From Brevibacillus reuszeri (GTDB taxonomy: Bacteria; Bacillota; Bacilli; Brevibacillales; Brevibacillaceae), in assembly GCF_001187725.1 (NCBI RefSeq), contig NZ_LGIQ01000016.1, positions 112,868-176,867 of the forward strand: a stretch of 64,000 nucleotides of DNA. The letters are read 5' to 3'. Of this stretch, positions 1 through 8,505 are shown one piece after another. Position 1 is the stretch's first letter. Each line of letters starts with the position of its first letter. Below the pieces are notes generated by a model. That model had not been told where the DNA came from and made no database searches. It saw nothing but the letters and a program-made list of their open reading frames with translations. A program made the translations under genes and the position numbers.

Positions 1-1
1 T

Positions 2-283
2 ATTCTGAGTATTTTGGCGATTATTTCCAAACTCGTCGGCGGAGCGATTGGGGCAAAGCTGTCCGGCTTCCCATGGAGAAATTCGATGGCGATCGGAGCC
101 GCCATGGTATCTCGTGGCGAGGTAGCGTTAATCATTGCTGCTATCGGCTTGGAAAATAATCTCCTATCCGAAGACATGTTTGCTGTATTGATCGTCGTTG
201 TCCTCATCACTACGATTGTGACACCGCCGATGATGAAATGGCTATTCTCCGACAAGCCTCAAGATGCGGAGTCGCTGGCTTAA
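2..283 (+). CDS. Cation:proton antiporter, C-terminal end (partial)
   Basis: The reading frame is open at the left edge, so this is the last ~93 residues of a longer protein. It shows two hydrophobic stretches, a 'MVSRGEVALIIAAIGLE' segment typical of the last helices of CPA-type Na+/H+ or K+/H+ antiporters, and a short polar tail. Such proteins exchange Na+ or K+ for protons across the cytoplasmic membrane. The first in-frame TTG at 14 is internal, not the start. Substrate cannot be told from this fragment. Family confidence is good, ion specificity unknown. Confidence 0.8.
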   Translation: MLSILAIISKLVGGAIGAKLSGFPWRNSMAIGAAMVSRGEVALIIAAIGLENNLLSEDMFAVLIVVVLITTIVTPPMMKWLFSDKPQDAESLA

Positions 284-323
284 AAAAAGAACGCATAAGC
301 AAGCCTCTGCTTACACGAAAAAA

Positions 324-362
324 CAGGCAGTTCCTCGTCTACGGACAAAAAGGAACTGCCTG
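324..362. terminator. Bidirectional terminator after antiporter and rpmG
   Basis: A 12-bp perfect stem (CAGGCAGTTCCT / AGGAACTGCCTG) with a 15-nt loop is followed by CTTTTATTT on the plus strand and preceded by an A-run, so it can stop transcription from both converging genes. Confidence 0.85.
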
Positions 363-371
363 CTTTTATTT

Positions 372-521
372 CTACTTCGTCTCCCGATGCAAAGTGTAGC
401 GTTTGAGTCGCGGAGAATACTTCTTTAACTCCAGTCGCTCGGGATGATTTCGTTTATTTTTGGTCGTAATGTAATTGCGATCTCCCGTTTCGGTGCACTG
501 CAGCGTAATATTGACTCGCAT
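372..521 (-). CDS. rpmG: Ribosomal protein L33, zinc-independent form
   Basis: A 49-residue protein, MRVNITLQCTETGDRNYITT..., with the L33 pattern of a basic core (KNKRNHPERLELKKYSPRLKRYTLHRETK). Only one cysteine (residue 9) remains where zinc-binding L33 carries two CxxC pairs, so this is the C-minus paralogue that replaces the zinc form when zinc is short. It lies 23 bp downstream of a COG0523 GTPase, probably in one Zur-controlled transcript; the Zur-type palindrome upstream of the GTPase fits. In Bacillus subtilis the cysteine-free L33 paralogue is likewise Zur-repressed. ATG start, 150 bp including stop. Confidence 0.93.
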   Translation of the reverse strand: MRVNITLQCTETGDRNYITTKNKRNHPERLELKKYSPRLKRYTLHRETK

Positions 522-544
522 TTATATCCCTCCTGCTTTCGTCG

Positions 545-1753
545 TTATACAGCGGTTTCTACAACCGTATCTGCTGTCGGCAACGGATCGGGCAGCTGGC
601 TCCAGTCAGATGCATACTCTTCATCCGACAACAGACAAGCATCCAGCTGCTCCTCCACCTTGGCCTGATCAAGCTCAATTCCGATGAATACCAGCTCTGT
701 GATCCGATCCCCATGCTCATCGTCCCACGTAGATTTCCAGTCAGGGTCTTCTGCCAGAATCTCCTGCCGTTCCTCTTCTGGCAGCGCTGCCGTCCAATAG
801 CCTGCTGTCCCGATTTCGATGGAAGGACCGGCCTGGCTCAAGGTCATCGCCAGATCATTGCGGGTCGCCAGCCAGAAAAATCCTTTAGCACGAACAACTT
901 CCTCCGGCCATGCGGACAGCCATTCGCTAAAACGCTCGGGATGAAATGGTTTGCGTCCACGATAGACGAAGGAGGAGATACCATATTCGTCCGTCTCAGG
1001 CGTATGCTCTTCCTTTTGCAGCTCCATTACCCAGCCTGCCGATTGACTCGCCTTTTCAAAATCAAATAACCCTGTGTTCAAAATCTCTTGCGGCTCGACC
1101 TGTCCCCGCTTCGAACGAATCAGGCGCGCATTTGGCTGGAGCTTGCGCAAAACACCTTCCAGCTGCAGCAAGTCTTCTGGGGCAACCAGATCGCATTTGT
1201 TGAGAATCAAAACATCACAAAACTCGATCTGACTAATCAACAGGTCTACCACTTCACGGGTATCCTCTTCCCCCACCGCTTGATCCCGGTCTAACAGGCT
1301 GTCACCAGAGGAAAAATCATGCCAAAAGCGATACGCATCAACCACCGTGACCATCGTATCGAGCCTGCACATCGACGATAAATTAATCCCGTTTTCCTCA
1401 TCCACATACGTAAATGTCTGGGCAACAGGCACTGGCTCTCCAATTCCTGTAGACTCGATCAGTATGTAGTCATACACACCGGCAAGCGCAAGTCGCTCTA
1501 CCTCTGTCAGCAAATCCTCCCGCAGTGTGCAGCAAATGCAGCCATTTGACATTTCCACAACCTTTTCCTCGACACGAGAGAGCCCACCGCCTTGAGAAAT
1601 CAGGGCACCATCCACGTTCACCTCGCTCAGGTCATTGACGATGACCGCAACGCGCAGCCCTTCCCGATTGTTCAGTACGTGATTTAACAGCGTCGTTTTT
1701 CCTGCACCCAAATATCCGCTCAACACCGTAACCGGAATTCGTGTATCGTTCAT
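545..1753 (-). CDS. zagA: COG0523-family GTP-dependent zinc metallochaperone (YciC/ZagA-like)
   Basis: A 402-aa G3E-family GTPase. Walker A GYLGAGKT is at residues 13-20, the family metal motif C72-I-C74-C75 (GCICC) follows, NKCD gives guanine specificity near residue 185, and the C-terminal CobW_C region is present. These proteins insert or deliver zinc to client enzymes under zinc limitation. ATG start with AAAGGAGAT 9 nt upstream. Upstream are one good and one weaker Zur-type palindrome; downstream is the zinc-free L33 gene. Length and context match B. subtilis YciC/ZagA (about 400 aa). The client protein is unknown. Confidence 0.88.
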   Translation of the reverse strand: MNDTRIPVTVLSGYLGAGKTTLLNHVLNNREGLRVAVIVNDLSEVNVDGALISQGGGLSRVEEKVVEMSNGCICCTLREDLLTEVERLALAGVYDYILIESTGIGEPVPVAQTFTYVDEENGINLSSMCRLDTMVTVVDAYRFWHDFSSGDSLLDRDQAVGEEDTREVVDLLISQIEFCDVLILNKCDLVAPEDLLQLEGVLRKLQPNARLIRSKRGQVEPQEILNTGLFDFEKASQSAGWVMELQKEEHTPETDEYGISSFVYRGRKPFHPERFSEWLSAWPEEVVRAKGFFWLATRNDLAMTLSQAGPSIEIGTAGYWTAALPEEERQEILAEDPDWKSTWDDEHGDRITELVFIGIELDQAKVEEQLDACLLSDEEYASDWSQLPDPLPTADTVVETAV

Positions 1754-1781
1754 TCAAGTAATCTCCTTTTCGTAATTAAAA

Positions 1782-1794
1782 CGTAATTGTTACG
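1782..1794. promoter_or_regulatory. Zur box upstream of zagA-rpmG
   Basis: CGTAATTGTTACG within AAACGTAATTGTTACGATTT (1779-1798) matches the Bacillus Zur operator (CGTAAT-N-ATTACG) except one base in one half. It is 28 bp from the zagA start codon, well placed to block initiation. Confidence 0.8.
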
Positions 1795-1842
1795 ATTTAT
1801 ACGTTATACTACCGCATAAAAGAAGCCGATGTCAATATAAAA

Positions 1843-1855
1843 CGTAACGTTTCCG
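1843..1855. promoter_or_regulatory. Possible second, weaker Zur half-palindrome
   Basis: CGTAACGTTTCCG shares 9 of 13 bases with the stronger site 61 bp away; the left half is exact, the right half degenerate. It may be a second, lower-affinity Zur contact or chance. Confidence 0.4.
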
Positions 1856-1883
1856 ATTTATTCTGGATGAAGTCAAAACAAAA

Positions 1884-1907
1884 CCCTCTTTCCTTTTGAA
1901 AAGAGGG
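1884..1907 (-). terminator. Terminator of the secreted repeat protein gene
   Basis: 8-bp stem CCCTCTTT/AAAGAGGG with an 8-nt loop; on the minus strand it is followed by TTTTGTTTTG. It sits 20 bp after the stop codon at 1928. Confidence 0.85.
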
Positions 1908-1927
1908 CGCTTTCCTATTTTTGTCTT

Positions 1928-2878
1928 CTATTTGATCGCCTTCATGGAAATCGTTTCTCCATTTCCATCGTTCACTGGCTGGAACAAACTTCGATCATTC
2001 AGCCTTTGCTGCTCCACAACCACTGCTGGATGATTGTCTTTCCAGGTAAACTGGCTGTATACTCTCCCTGTCGACGTCGGCATCGTCACCAGAATGTCCG
2101 GGATTTGATCGAGATTGGCATCACTGATCGACAACTTAGGGAGCACACCACTATCCCGCTCACCAACAGAAATAAAGCTCTGTTGATTGTTTTTTCCTTC
2201 GCGCACAACAATCCGCAGATTTTCGGCAGGAATATTCATAGCACTTCCCATTTTATCTCCGACCAGTAAAATCTGATCCTTCACACCGTCTCCCGTCACA
2301 TCTGCATATTTGGTATCGAGAACAAACGTAATGTCACGCCCCATACTAAATCCACTGTTGATCTCGATATCAGATGATGGCAGGTTATCAAAGTTTCCTG
2401 GCTGGACAGTAACTCCCAGAAGCTGTGGCTGATTATTCACGATGTTCCACACACTCGTTGCCACCGCAATTCGATCTTCGCCATTGACACCCCAGAGCGT
2501 TTGTTGACCCTTCCAACGCAGGTTGCCATTCGCATCCGTAAAAGGCACTAGTTGAACCAGCTTTTGCGCAAAGCCTGTTGTGGCATTTTGCAGCTTGCCA
2601 TTTCCTTGATAAACGCCCAATCTGAAATACTCTGATTGATTGGCAGAAACATCAAATGTATTTACTGCATCTGTCCGATTATTCGTTACCTTCACTTTGA
2701 AGCCATCGAGAAATTGTATGGAAAATGGGATGTTATGCTGGGATTGCAATAAGACCATCGAGGCATATGTTTGTGTTTTTCCGGTATTTGCGTAAACTGG
2801 ATCAGCACCCAGGCCAGAAGCAATCAGAAGCCCGCTACTACATAGGATGGCTGCCAAGGTTTTTAACCCTTTTTTCAT
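1928..2878 (-). CDS. Secreted protein of unknown function with FG-GAP/VCBS-like motifs
   Basis: A 316-aa protein with a clear signal peptide (KK, hydrophobic core residues 7-24, cleavage near VYANT). The C-terminal half carries 'DTKYADVTGDGVKDQILLVGD' and 'ISDANLDQIPDILV', the Asp-rich calcium-loop style of FG-GAP/VCBS beta-propeller repeats. No catalytic motif is recognised. It is divergent from a lipoprotein with similar motifs (3059-4426) upstream of a two-component system, so the two may act at the same surface, but this is inference. ATG start with a GGAGGA site upstream. Confidence 0.7.
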   Translation of the reverse strand: MKKGLKTLAAILCSSGLLIASGLGADPVYANTGKTQTYASMVLLQSQHNIPFSIQFLDGFKVKVTNNRTDAVNTFDVSANQSEYFRLGVYQGNGKLQNATTGFAQKLVQLVPFTDANGNLRWKGQQTLWGVNGEDRIAVATSVWNIVNNQPQLLGVTVQPGNFDNLPSSDIEINSGFSMGRDITFVLDTKYADVTGDGVKDQILLVGDKMGSAMNIPAENLRIVVREGKNNQQSFISVGERDSGVLPKLSISDANLDQIPDILVTMPTSTGRVYSQFTWKDNHPAVVVEQQRLNDRSLFQPVNDGNGETISMKAIK

Positions 2879-3058
2879 AATATCGTCCTCCTTTTTTCCT
2901 TCCCTCTCCCCCTTCTTAAACGAAATAATTTGAACAAATGTTGCTAGTAAATATTCCTAAGTTTCCATAGCACTTTTTTACCGGTTTGCAACAACTTTCA
3001 AAGATAGTCAGGCTACAATAGAGTCAAATGGATACACCTATAGAAAGGAACAGATCGA

Positions 3059-4426
3059 ATGAAAAAGGCCTGGCTCTACACTGCCGTGCTCTGCGCCGTG
3101 CTTCTTGGCGGATGCGGATTTACTGATACACCCAATGAATTGATGCGTGCACCATCAGCAGATGGCGATCAAAAATCGATTAATCAAGCCGTCATGCAGT
3201 TCTTGCCTCCCGGTTCTCAACTAACTGTCCCGCTCCATCCAAGTGAAGCGAGCGCAGTTACTCTCCAGGACTTGACCGGAGATGGTATCCCGGAGGTCGT
3301 TGCTTTTTTCAAAACAGAAAAAACCGATTACGAGATCGGTGTGCTTGTACTCACCCAGAAACAAGGCAATTGGGCAAAGCTCGCCTCTTTTTCGGGAATT
3401 GGCAGCGAGCTGGACTACATCGCGTTTGAAGACCTCAACGGAGATAAAGTTCCAGAAATGCTGATTGGCTTGGGCGGAGGCGAAAACCTGAACAAGGAGC
3501 TGTCGGTCTACTCCATTCAAGAGGGACAAGTTCAAGAACTGATCAAACAGCCGTACTCTGTGATGGCTGTAGGTGTTCTCACAGGAACCGGCCTCTCTGA
3601 TTTGGCCCTTGTTCTGCACGACCATAATAACTTTACATCCAAAGTAGATATCTACGGAGCAAAGGACGGAAAGCTCGCCAAGCTGACAGAGCTGCCGCTA
3701 GATGGTGGCATCAACGGGTATGAACAAGCCATTATCGGAAAGGCCTCCCCTACGAAAAACGGTTTATTCATCGAAGCCGGCCTTGGGGCGCATTCTGCTT
3801 CCACAGAATTGATAGTATGGGAAGATGGCAAGCTGCATAATCCTCTAGCCAAAGTTGACGGGGAAATGGACCTGACCTTCAAGCCTTATTCCCTGTACAG
3901 CGAGGATATTAACGGCGATGGCATCATAGAGATTGGGGTAACGACACAACCGCCGGGAACTGATGATTTGTCAATGGCGGAGATTCCTTGGGTCTCCTCG
4001 TATTTTCAATGGGACGAAATGTCTGGTCTGAAGCCGATTGAAGAGCACTACCAAAACTACTTGATGGGCTACGATTTCCACATTCCTGCCAAGTGGGAAG
4101 GGAAGTATACAATCACTTCTTCAGCCCAAGACCCAAATTCAATGCTTACACGATTCTTTTACTATGCCGATAACGGAAAGACAAAGGCTGAGCTGCTTAC
4201 CTTGCAAACAGTCTCTGCACAAGAATGGGTCAAATTCGAATCCATGCTGAAACAAAAGCAAGTGCCCTATATCGTTCTGAAAGAAGGAACCAAACAAGTT
4301 CTGGTAGCGATTCAACCGCAGGTGACCCCGAATTTGGGTAGGTCTGCCAAGCAGGAGTATAAAGCTATGCTGCTCACACCCGAAGAAATTCGCAACCAGT
4401 ACAAGCAGCTATCCATGCCGCTGTAA
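3059..4426 (+). CDS. Lipoprotein with FG-GAP/VCBS-like repeats, linked to a two-component system
   Basis: A 455-aa lipoprotein: signal peptide with lipobox LLGGC (Cys19), then repeats such as 'LQDLTGDGIPEVVAFF', 'FEDLNGDKVPEMLIGL' and 'SEDINGDGIIEIGV', each with a DxNGDGxxE-like calcium loop. This predicts an extracytoplasmic beta-propeller anchored to the membrane. It precedes a response regulator by 54 bp with no terminator visible, so it is probably in one operon with the regulator and kinase and could present a signal to the kinase sensor domain (inference). ATG start with GAAAGGAAC upstream. Confidence 0.78.
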   Translation: MKKAWLYTAVLCAVLLGGCGFTDTPNELMRAPSADGDQKSINQAVMQFLPPGSQLTVPLHPSEASAVTLQDLTGDGIPEVVAFFKTEKTDYEIGVLVLTQKQGNWAKLASFSGIGSELDYIAFEDLNGDKVPEMLIGLGGGENLNKELSVYSIQEGQVQELIKQPYSVMAVGVLTGTGLSDLALVLHDHNNFTSKVDIYGAKDGKLAKLTELPLDGGINGYEQAIIGKASPTKNGLFIEAGLGAHSASTELIVWEDGKLHNPLAKVDGEMDLTFKPYSLYSEDINGDGIIEIGVTTQPPGTDDLSMAEIPWVSSYFQWDEMSGLKPIEEHYQNYLMGYDFHIPAKWEGKYTITSSAQDPNSMLTRFFYYADNGKTKAELLTLQTVSAQEWVKFESMLKQKQVPYIVLKEGTKQVLVAIQPQVTPNLGRSAKQEYKAMLLTPEEIRNQYKQLSMPL

Positions 4427-4480
4427 GTGCTGCGATGCTCTTACGAAATGGCATCTAATCAATCGCAAGGGGAATTGCTG

Positions 4481-5191
4481 ATGAAAGTATTACTGCTGGA
4501 AGATGAAAAATCGATTCGTGACTTTGTCCGCATCAATCTGAAAAGGGAAGGCTACACAGTCGTCGAAGCCGCTTCGGGCGAAGAGGCATTGCAGATTGCG
4601 GAGAGTCAATCGGATATCGAAATCGCCATATTAGATGTGATGCTGCCTGGCATCGACGGCTTCGAGGTCTGCGGACGGTTGCGTAAAAAATATCCTCGAC
4701 TCGGGATTATTATGCTGACGGCCAAGAGTCAGGAGCTGGATAAAGTGATGGGACTGGAATTCGGTGCGGATGATTATGTCGGAAAGCCATTTAGCCCTGC
4801 CGAGCTGCTCGCGAGAATCAAGGCACTGCACCGCCGCCTTGCTCCCGTGACGATCATTGCGGAGCATCGAAATGAGATCGACATCTCCCCCTTCACCTTG
4901 CTTTTGGATGAACGGAAGCTGATTCGAGGCGATCAGGAAATCGTCCTGACGCCAAAGGAATTTTCGATTATTAAGCTGCTCGCTGAAAATGCGAATAAAG
5001 CCATTAGCCGAGATGAAATATTGACGGCAGTCTGGGGTCAATTCTTTGTAGGTGATCTGAAAATTGTCGATGTGAATATACGTCGAATTCGCCAAAAAAT
5101 CGAGCAAGACCCAGCACACCCTGCTTTCCTGGAAACCGTTTGGGGGTACGGATATTTATGGCGAAAGGAAACCCATGATGAAAGGAATTAG
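4481..5191 (+). CDS. OmpR/PhoB-family response regulator
   Basis: A 236-aa regulator: receiver domain residues 1-118 with acidic pocket E7/D8 and phospho-acceptor D52 (ILDVMLPG), then a winged-helix DNA-binding domain (TPKEFSIIKLLAENANKAISRDEIL ... VDVNIRRIRQKI ... VWGYGYLW). The frame is open further upstream, but ATG 4481 with CAAGGGG 7 nt before it, and the MKVLLLEDE opening, set the start here. It overlaps the kinase gene by 17 bp, so the two are translationally coupled. Target genes are not evident. Confidence 0.93.
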   Translation: MKVLLLEDEKSIRDFVRINLKREGYTVVEAASGEEALQIAESQSDIEIAILDVMLPGIDGFEVCGRLRKKYPRLGIIMLTAKSQELDKVMGLEFGADDYVGKPFSPAELLARIKALHRRLAPVTIIAEHRNEIDISPFTLLLDERKLIRGDQEIVLTPKEFSIIKLLAENANKAISRDEILTAVWGQFFVGDLKIVDVNIRRIRQKIEQDPAHPAFLETVWGYGYLWRKETHDERN

Positions 5192-6575
5192 GACCAGGCT
5201 CGTAGTCTACTTCGGCCTGATCCTCCTCTTGATCGTGCTCTTGCTCGAAGGCTTATTCTATTGGGCCGTTCACTCCTACTATTTCGGAACTGCTACCGAG
5301 GCGTTAGTGACTCGCACGACAACCTTCACCAACTTTATTAATAAGTACACGACGAGCTATTCACTGAAGGACAAAGCGCGGTATATTCTCGAAAATGTTT
5401 CGAATCAGGAGTACGCCAAGGTAGAAGTATTGGACATCGATGGAAAAGTCATCCTCAACTCGTACGGTTTTCAAACAGGGGAAATCATCAACACCCCTGA
5501 TGTCGCCGAGGCCATGAAGGGAGAAACCGGACTTCACATCGGGAGAAATCCGAAAACAAAGGAACGAATTATCGCTGTATCCAACCCTCTGCTTTATTCC
5601 ACGGAGTACATCGGGGTGTTGCGTTACACCATCTCGGCTGAGCCGCTCTACAACGCCGTGAATCGGATCGCCCTTTACGGGGCTGGCGTGGGAACAGGTG
5701 TGGTCATTCTTGCCTTTGCCCTCAGTTTACTGATCGCCAAGCGCATCGTAGATCCAATCAAGGATTTAACCAAAGCTGCGACGCAAATGGCAAAAGGGAA
5801 TTTTACCACACGGGCACCCAAGCGCTTCGACGATGAAGTCGGAACACTGGCAGATGCTTTCAACTACATGGCGACCGAGATCGGCAAAAATGAAAAGCTG
5901 AAAAATGACTTCATCTCCACTGTTTCACATGAGCTGCGTACTCCGCTCACCTCCATTAAAGGCTGGGGCGAAACGCTTATCTCCGGAGGACTGGAGGAGC
6001 CGGAAGAAACTATGCTCGGGCTGGAGGTTATCTCCAAAGAAACAGATCGACTCATCGGTCTGGTCGAGGAGCTATTGGACTTCTCCAAGTTTCAATCAGG
6101 GGAAATGAAGCTGTCGCAGGAGAGAATGGACATACGAGAGGTTCTCGACGATTTGCATCTGCAATTTGCCATTCGCTCGCAAGAAAAGCAGGTGGAGCTG
6201 CATCTGGTGCTTCCCTCCTCGCCGGTACTTGTGATGGGTGACCCCAACCGGATGAAGCAGGTTTTTGTCAATCTTTTGGATAATGCTTTTAAATTCACTC
6301 CACAGGGCGGCTCCATCACCGTTTCTGCCGAGGCCTCCGGGGACAGAGTCACCATTACCGTCACCGATACGGGAGAGGGCATCAATGCAGAGGATTTGCC
6401 ACATGTCACCGGGAAGTTTTACAAAGGTCGTTCGAAGCTGTCAGGAAGCGGACTTGGGCTTGCTATCTGCAAGGAAATCATTCAGCTGCATGCAGGCAAA
6501 TTTCAAGTCAACAGCTCAGTAGGTCAAGGGACGAGCATAACGGTCGACCTGCCGCTTGATCAGGACATAAAATAA
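5175..6575 (+). CDS. Membrane sensor histidine kinase
   Basis: A 466-aa kinase. Membrane segments at about 8-32 and 164-188 flank an extracytoplasmic sensor of ~130 residues that looks Cache-like (YAKVEVLDIDGKVILNS). A HAMP linker (189-241) follows, then HisKA with H252 (STVSHELRTPLTSIKGWG) and a HATPase domain with N box (NRMKQVFVNLLDNAFKF), G1 (DTGEG) and G2 (GSGLGLAIC). It is partnered with the overlapping response regulator and perhaps with the upstream lipoprotein. The ligand is unknown. Confidence 0.92.
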   Translation: MMKGIRTRLVVYFGLILLLIVLLLEGLFYWAVHSYYFGTATEALVTRTTTFTNFINKYTTSYSLKDKARYILENVSNQEYAKVEVLDIDGKVILNSYGFQTGEIINTPDVAEAMKGETGLHIGRNPKTKERIIAVSNPLLYSTEYIGVLRYTISAEPLYNAVNRIALYGAGVGTGVVILAFALSLLIAKRIVDPIKDLTKAATQMAKGNFTTRAPKRFDDEVGTLADAFNYMATEIGKNEKLKNDFISTVSHELRTPLTSIKGWGETLISGGLEEPEETMLGLEVISKETDRLIGLVEELLDFSKFQSGEMKLSQERMDIREVLDDLHLQFAIRSQEKQVELHLVLPSSPVLVMGDPNRMKQVFVNLLDNAFKFTPQGGSITVSAEASGDRVTITVTDTGEGINAEDLPHVTGKFYKGRSKLSGSGLGLAICKEIIQLHAGKFQVNSSVGQGTSITVDLPLDQDIK

Positions 6576-6614
6576 AAAGGGTAGGATGAGCCATAGCAGC
6601 TCCCTACCTTTTTA
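6574..6614. terminator. Bidirectional terminator between kinase and amidase
   Basis: AAAAAGGGTAGG pairs with CCTACCTTTTT around a ~17-nt loop, T-rich on both strands, between converging genes. Confidence 0.8.
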
Positions 6615-6626
6615 TTATTTTATCGT

Positions 6627-8045
6627 TTACACAGACCCTACCAAGCCTGGCTTCTTCCCTTTCAACGGATTCGTCTTTTCCACTGCATACCCGGCATTCA
6701 ATACGATCCCTTCCTCCAAGGCAGGCCCAAAAATTTGCAAGCCGACTGGCATCCCGTCATGCAATCCGCACGGAACTGTAAGCGCAGGAAGTCCAGACAG
6801 GTTGCCTGGTCCTGTAAATCGAATGATATGGTCGATCAAATCAACCTTTTCACCATTAATCACGGCTTCATTGTCCCCGATGTTTGGAACGATGAGTGGC
6901 AAGGTTGGCGCCATCAGCACGTTGACTTTTTCAAATATTTTTTGGAAGTCCTGCTTGATTTGTCTTCTAAGCTGTTGTGCCTGCAAATAGTCTACAGCCG
7001 AAGGAATTTCACCCAGCTCAAACAAGAGGCGAATATCTGATCCGAAATCGTCTGGACGCTTGAGCAAATCCCGATGATGGATGGCGGCCGCTTCCGACAA
7101 AATCGTGATCATCTCGGCATACTCCGCATATTTCAGTGACGGAATGCTGACCTCCTCTACTCTCGCTCCCTGATCGACGAGTGATTGGATCGCATCTCTC
7201 ACCAGCTTTTCTACGCCGGCATCTACATTTTTGAAGAAATATTCTTCATTGACCCCGATAACGAGATTGCTTACATCCCCCGTGAGTGCAGCCGTATATT
7301 GGCTCACAGGAGCATTGACGGATGTCGGATCATTTGGATCATAGCCAGCGATAATCTCCAGCAATCCTGCTGCATCCCTCACCGTTTTTGTCATCGGACC
7401 GATATGATCCAGTGACCAGGCAAGCGGGAAGCAGCCGTATTTGCTGACACGTCCATGTGTCGGCTTCAAGCCTACAATTCCGCAAGCAGAAGACGGGATA
7501 CGGATCGACCCTGCTGTATCTGTGCCCAGTGTAGCTACGCTCATATCAGCAGCAATGGCAGCACCTGATCCTCCGCTGGAGCCGCCTGGAATTCTTTCGA
7601 GATTCCATGGATTGCGGCACGCGCCGAAGTGAGGGTTGTTGTTTGTGATCCCCCACGCATATTCGTGCATGTTCAATTTTCCGGTGAAAACGATGCCCGC
7701 TTCTCGCATTTTTGCGATGATCGTCGCATCGTAGTCGGACACAAAATTCCGATGAATTTTGGATGCCATCGTCGTTACTTCATTTTTAAAGTACAGATTA
7801 TCCTTGATACCCATCGGGATGCCGTGATACATCCCGCGATAATGGCCAGCAGCTATTTCTTTATCTACCTTTTCCGCCGTTTCTTCTGCCTGCTGCCGCG
7901 TAAAGCTGATATAGGCATTTACTGTATGATTAAGCGTCTCGGCATGATCCAATACCGCCTGCGTCAATTCCAGAGAGGATACTTCTCTTTTTTCAATCAG
8001 AGGTGCTAATTCTTCAACTGATTTGCCTACCAGCTCTTTACTCAA
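6627..8045 (-). CDS. Amidase-signature hydrolase (GatA/AtzE-like)
   Basis: A 472-aa amidase signature enzyme. The Ser-cisSer-Lys triad is visible: Lys in GIPMGIKDNLY, cis-Ser in PGGSSGGSGAA and the nucleophile Ser in GTDTAGSIRIPSS. Such enzymes hydrolyse amides or, as GatA, release ammonia from glutamine. The TTG start at 8045 has AGGAGG 6 nt upstream and overlaps the stop of a 60-aa gene; the two are coupled. This pairing resembles AtzE with its small partner AtzG, and the sigma-54 promoter and amide-sensor-type activator next door argue for a catabolic amidase rather than a tRNA amidotransferase. Substrate unknown. Confidence 0.85.
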   Translation of the reverse strand: MSKELVGKSVEELAPLIEKREVSSLELTQAVLDHAETLNHTVNAYISFTRQQAEETAEKVDKEIAAGHYRGMYHGIPMGIKDNLYFKNEVTTMASKIHRNFVSDYDATIIAKMREAGIVFTGKLNMHEYAWGITNNNPHFGACRNPWNLERIPGGSSGGSGAAIAADMSVATLGTDTAGSIRIPSSACGIVGLKPTHGRVSKYGCFPLAWSLDHIGPMTKTVRDAAGLLEIIAGYDPNDPTSVNAPVSQYTAALTGDVSNLVIGVNEEYFFKNVDAGVEKLVRDAIQSLVDQGARVEEVSIPSLKYAEYAEMITILSEAAAIHHRDLLKRPDDFGSDIRLLFELGEIPSAVDYLQAQQLRRQIKQDFQKIFEKVNVLMAPTLPLIVPNIGDNEAVINGEKVDLIDHIIRFTGPGNLSGLPALTVPCGLHDGMPVGLQIFGPALEEGIVLNAGYAVEKTNPLKGKKPGLVGSV

Positions 8046-8220
8046 TGTGATCACCTCCTGGAATGTTCCGCAGCGCAATATCGTAATCATCCAAAAGCGC
8101 TTGCTCCGTTTCGCGCTTCATGCTCTCAATCGCTTGCCAGCGTGTAGCCAGCTCATCCAGGTGCTCCCTTGGTACAGACACACCTTTACTTTCCAAGACA
8201 TCAAGAATAAATGATTTCAA
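8038..8220 (-). CDS. Small amidase partner subunit (AtzG/DUF4089-like)
   Basis: A 60-aa helical protein beginning MKSFILDVLESKGVSVPREH and ending in DYDIALRNIPGGDHIE. Size, position directly before an amidase and the C-terminal '(D)xxPxxxF/H' style match the AtzG-like (DUF4089) or GatC-like small subunits that wrap around amidase-signature enzymes. TTG start preceded by AAAAAGGAGGAGGAC. It is first in the operon behind the sigma-54 promoter; its stop overlaps the amidase start by 8 bp. Confidence 0.75.
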   Translation of the reverse strand: MKSFILDVLESKGVSVPREHLDELATRWQAIESMKRETEQALLDDYDIALRNIPGGDHIE

Positions 8221-8324
8221 AGCAAGTCCTCCTCCTTTTTGTGCGGTCGAACACTTTTGAAAAAATTATTCGCTGTCTTCTCTACTAACCCGCGACCCCC
8301 CTTTCTCTTTGGAGCTTTGATAAT

Positions 8325-8341
8325 CGCAACTATCATGCCAA
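8325..8341 (-). promoter_or_regulatory. Sigma-54 promoter of the amidase operon
   Basis: On the minus strand TTGGCATGATAGTTGCG: GG at -24 and GC at -12 separated by exactly 10 nt, against consensus YTGGCACGNNNNTTGCW. Predicted start near 8314 gives a ~95-nt leader before the 60-aa gene. The divergent gene encodes a sigma-54 activator, as expected. Confidence 0.85.
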
Positions 8342-8401
8342 TGGCCATCTTTGATGGGACAAGCACGAAAAATGAAACGTTGTTGCAGGTTAGAACACAA
8401 A

Positions 8402-8431
8402 TTACAAATATTCTGATTTTTGTTATATGAT
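8402..8431 (+). promoter_or_regulatory. Sigma-A promoter of the sigma-54 activator gene
   Basis: TTACAA, 18-bp spacer, TATGAT. About 70 bp before the activator start. The remaining intergenic DNA holds a short TGAGA-N6-TCTCA inverted repeat (8460-8475) that might bind the activator, too short to be sure. Confidence 0.6.
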
Positions 8432-8505
8432 AGAGATAGCTTGACCGCTCGTCCTATTCTGAGACGGCGTTCTCAAATCGCGACATGATGAAACGGAGGG
8501 ATCAC

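Noticed and set aside
6627..8045. Housekeeping gatA of the tRNA amidotransferase
   Set aside because: No gatB is adjacent, the small partner is of AtzG length, and the operon has a sigma-54 promoter with a dedicated activator.
8460..8475. TGAGA-N6-TCTCA as the activator enhancer in the amidase-regulator intergenic region
   Set aside because: Five-base arms in one copy only; too weak to list as a site in its own right.
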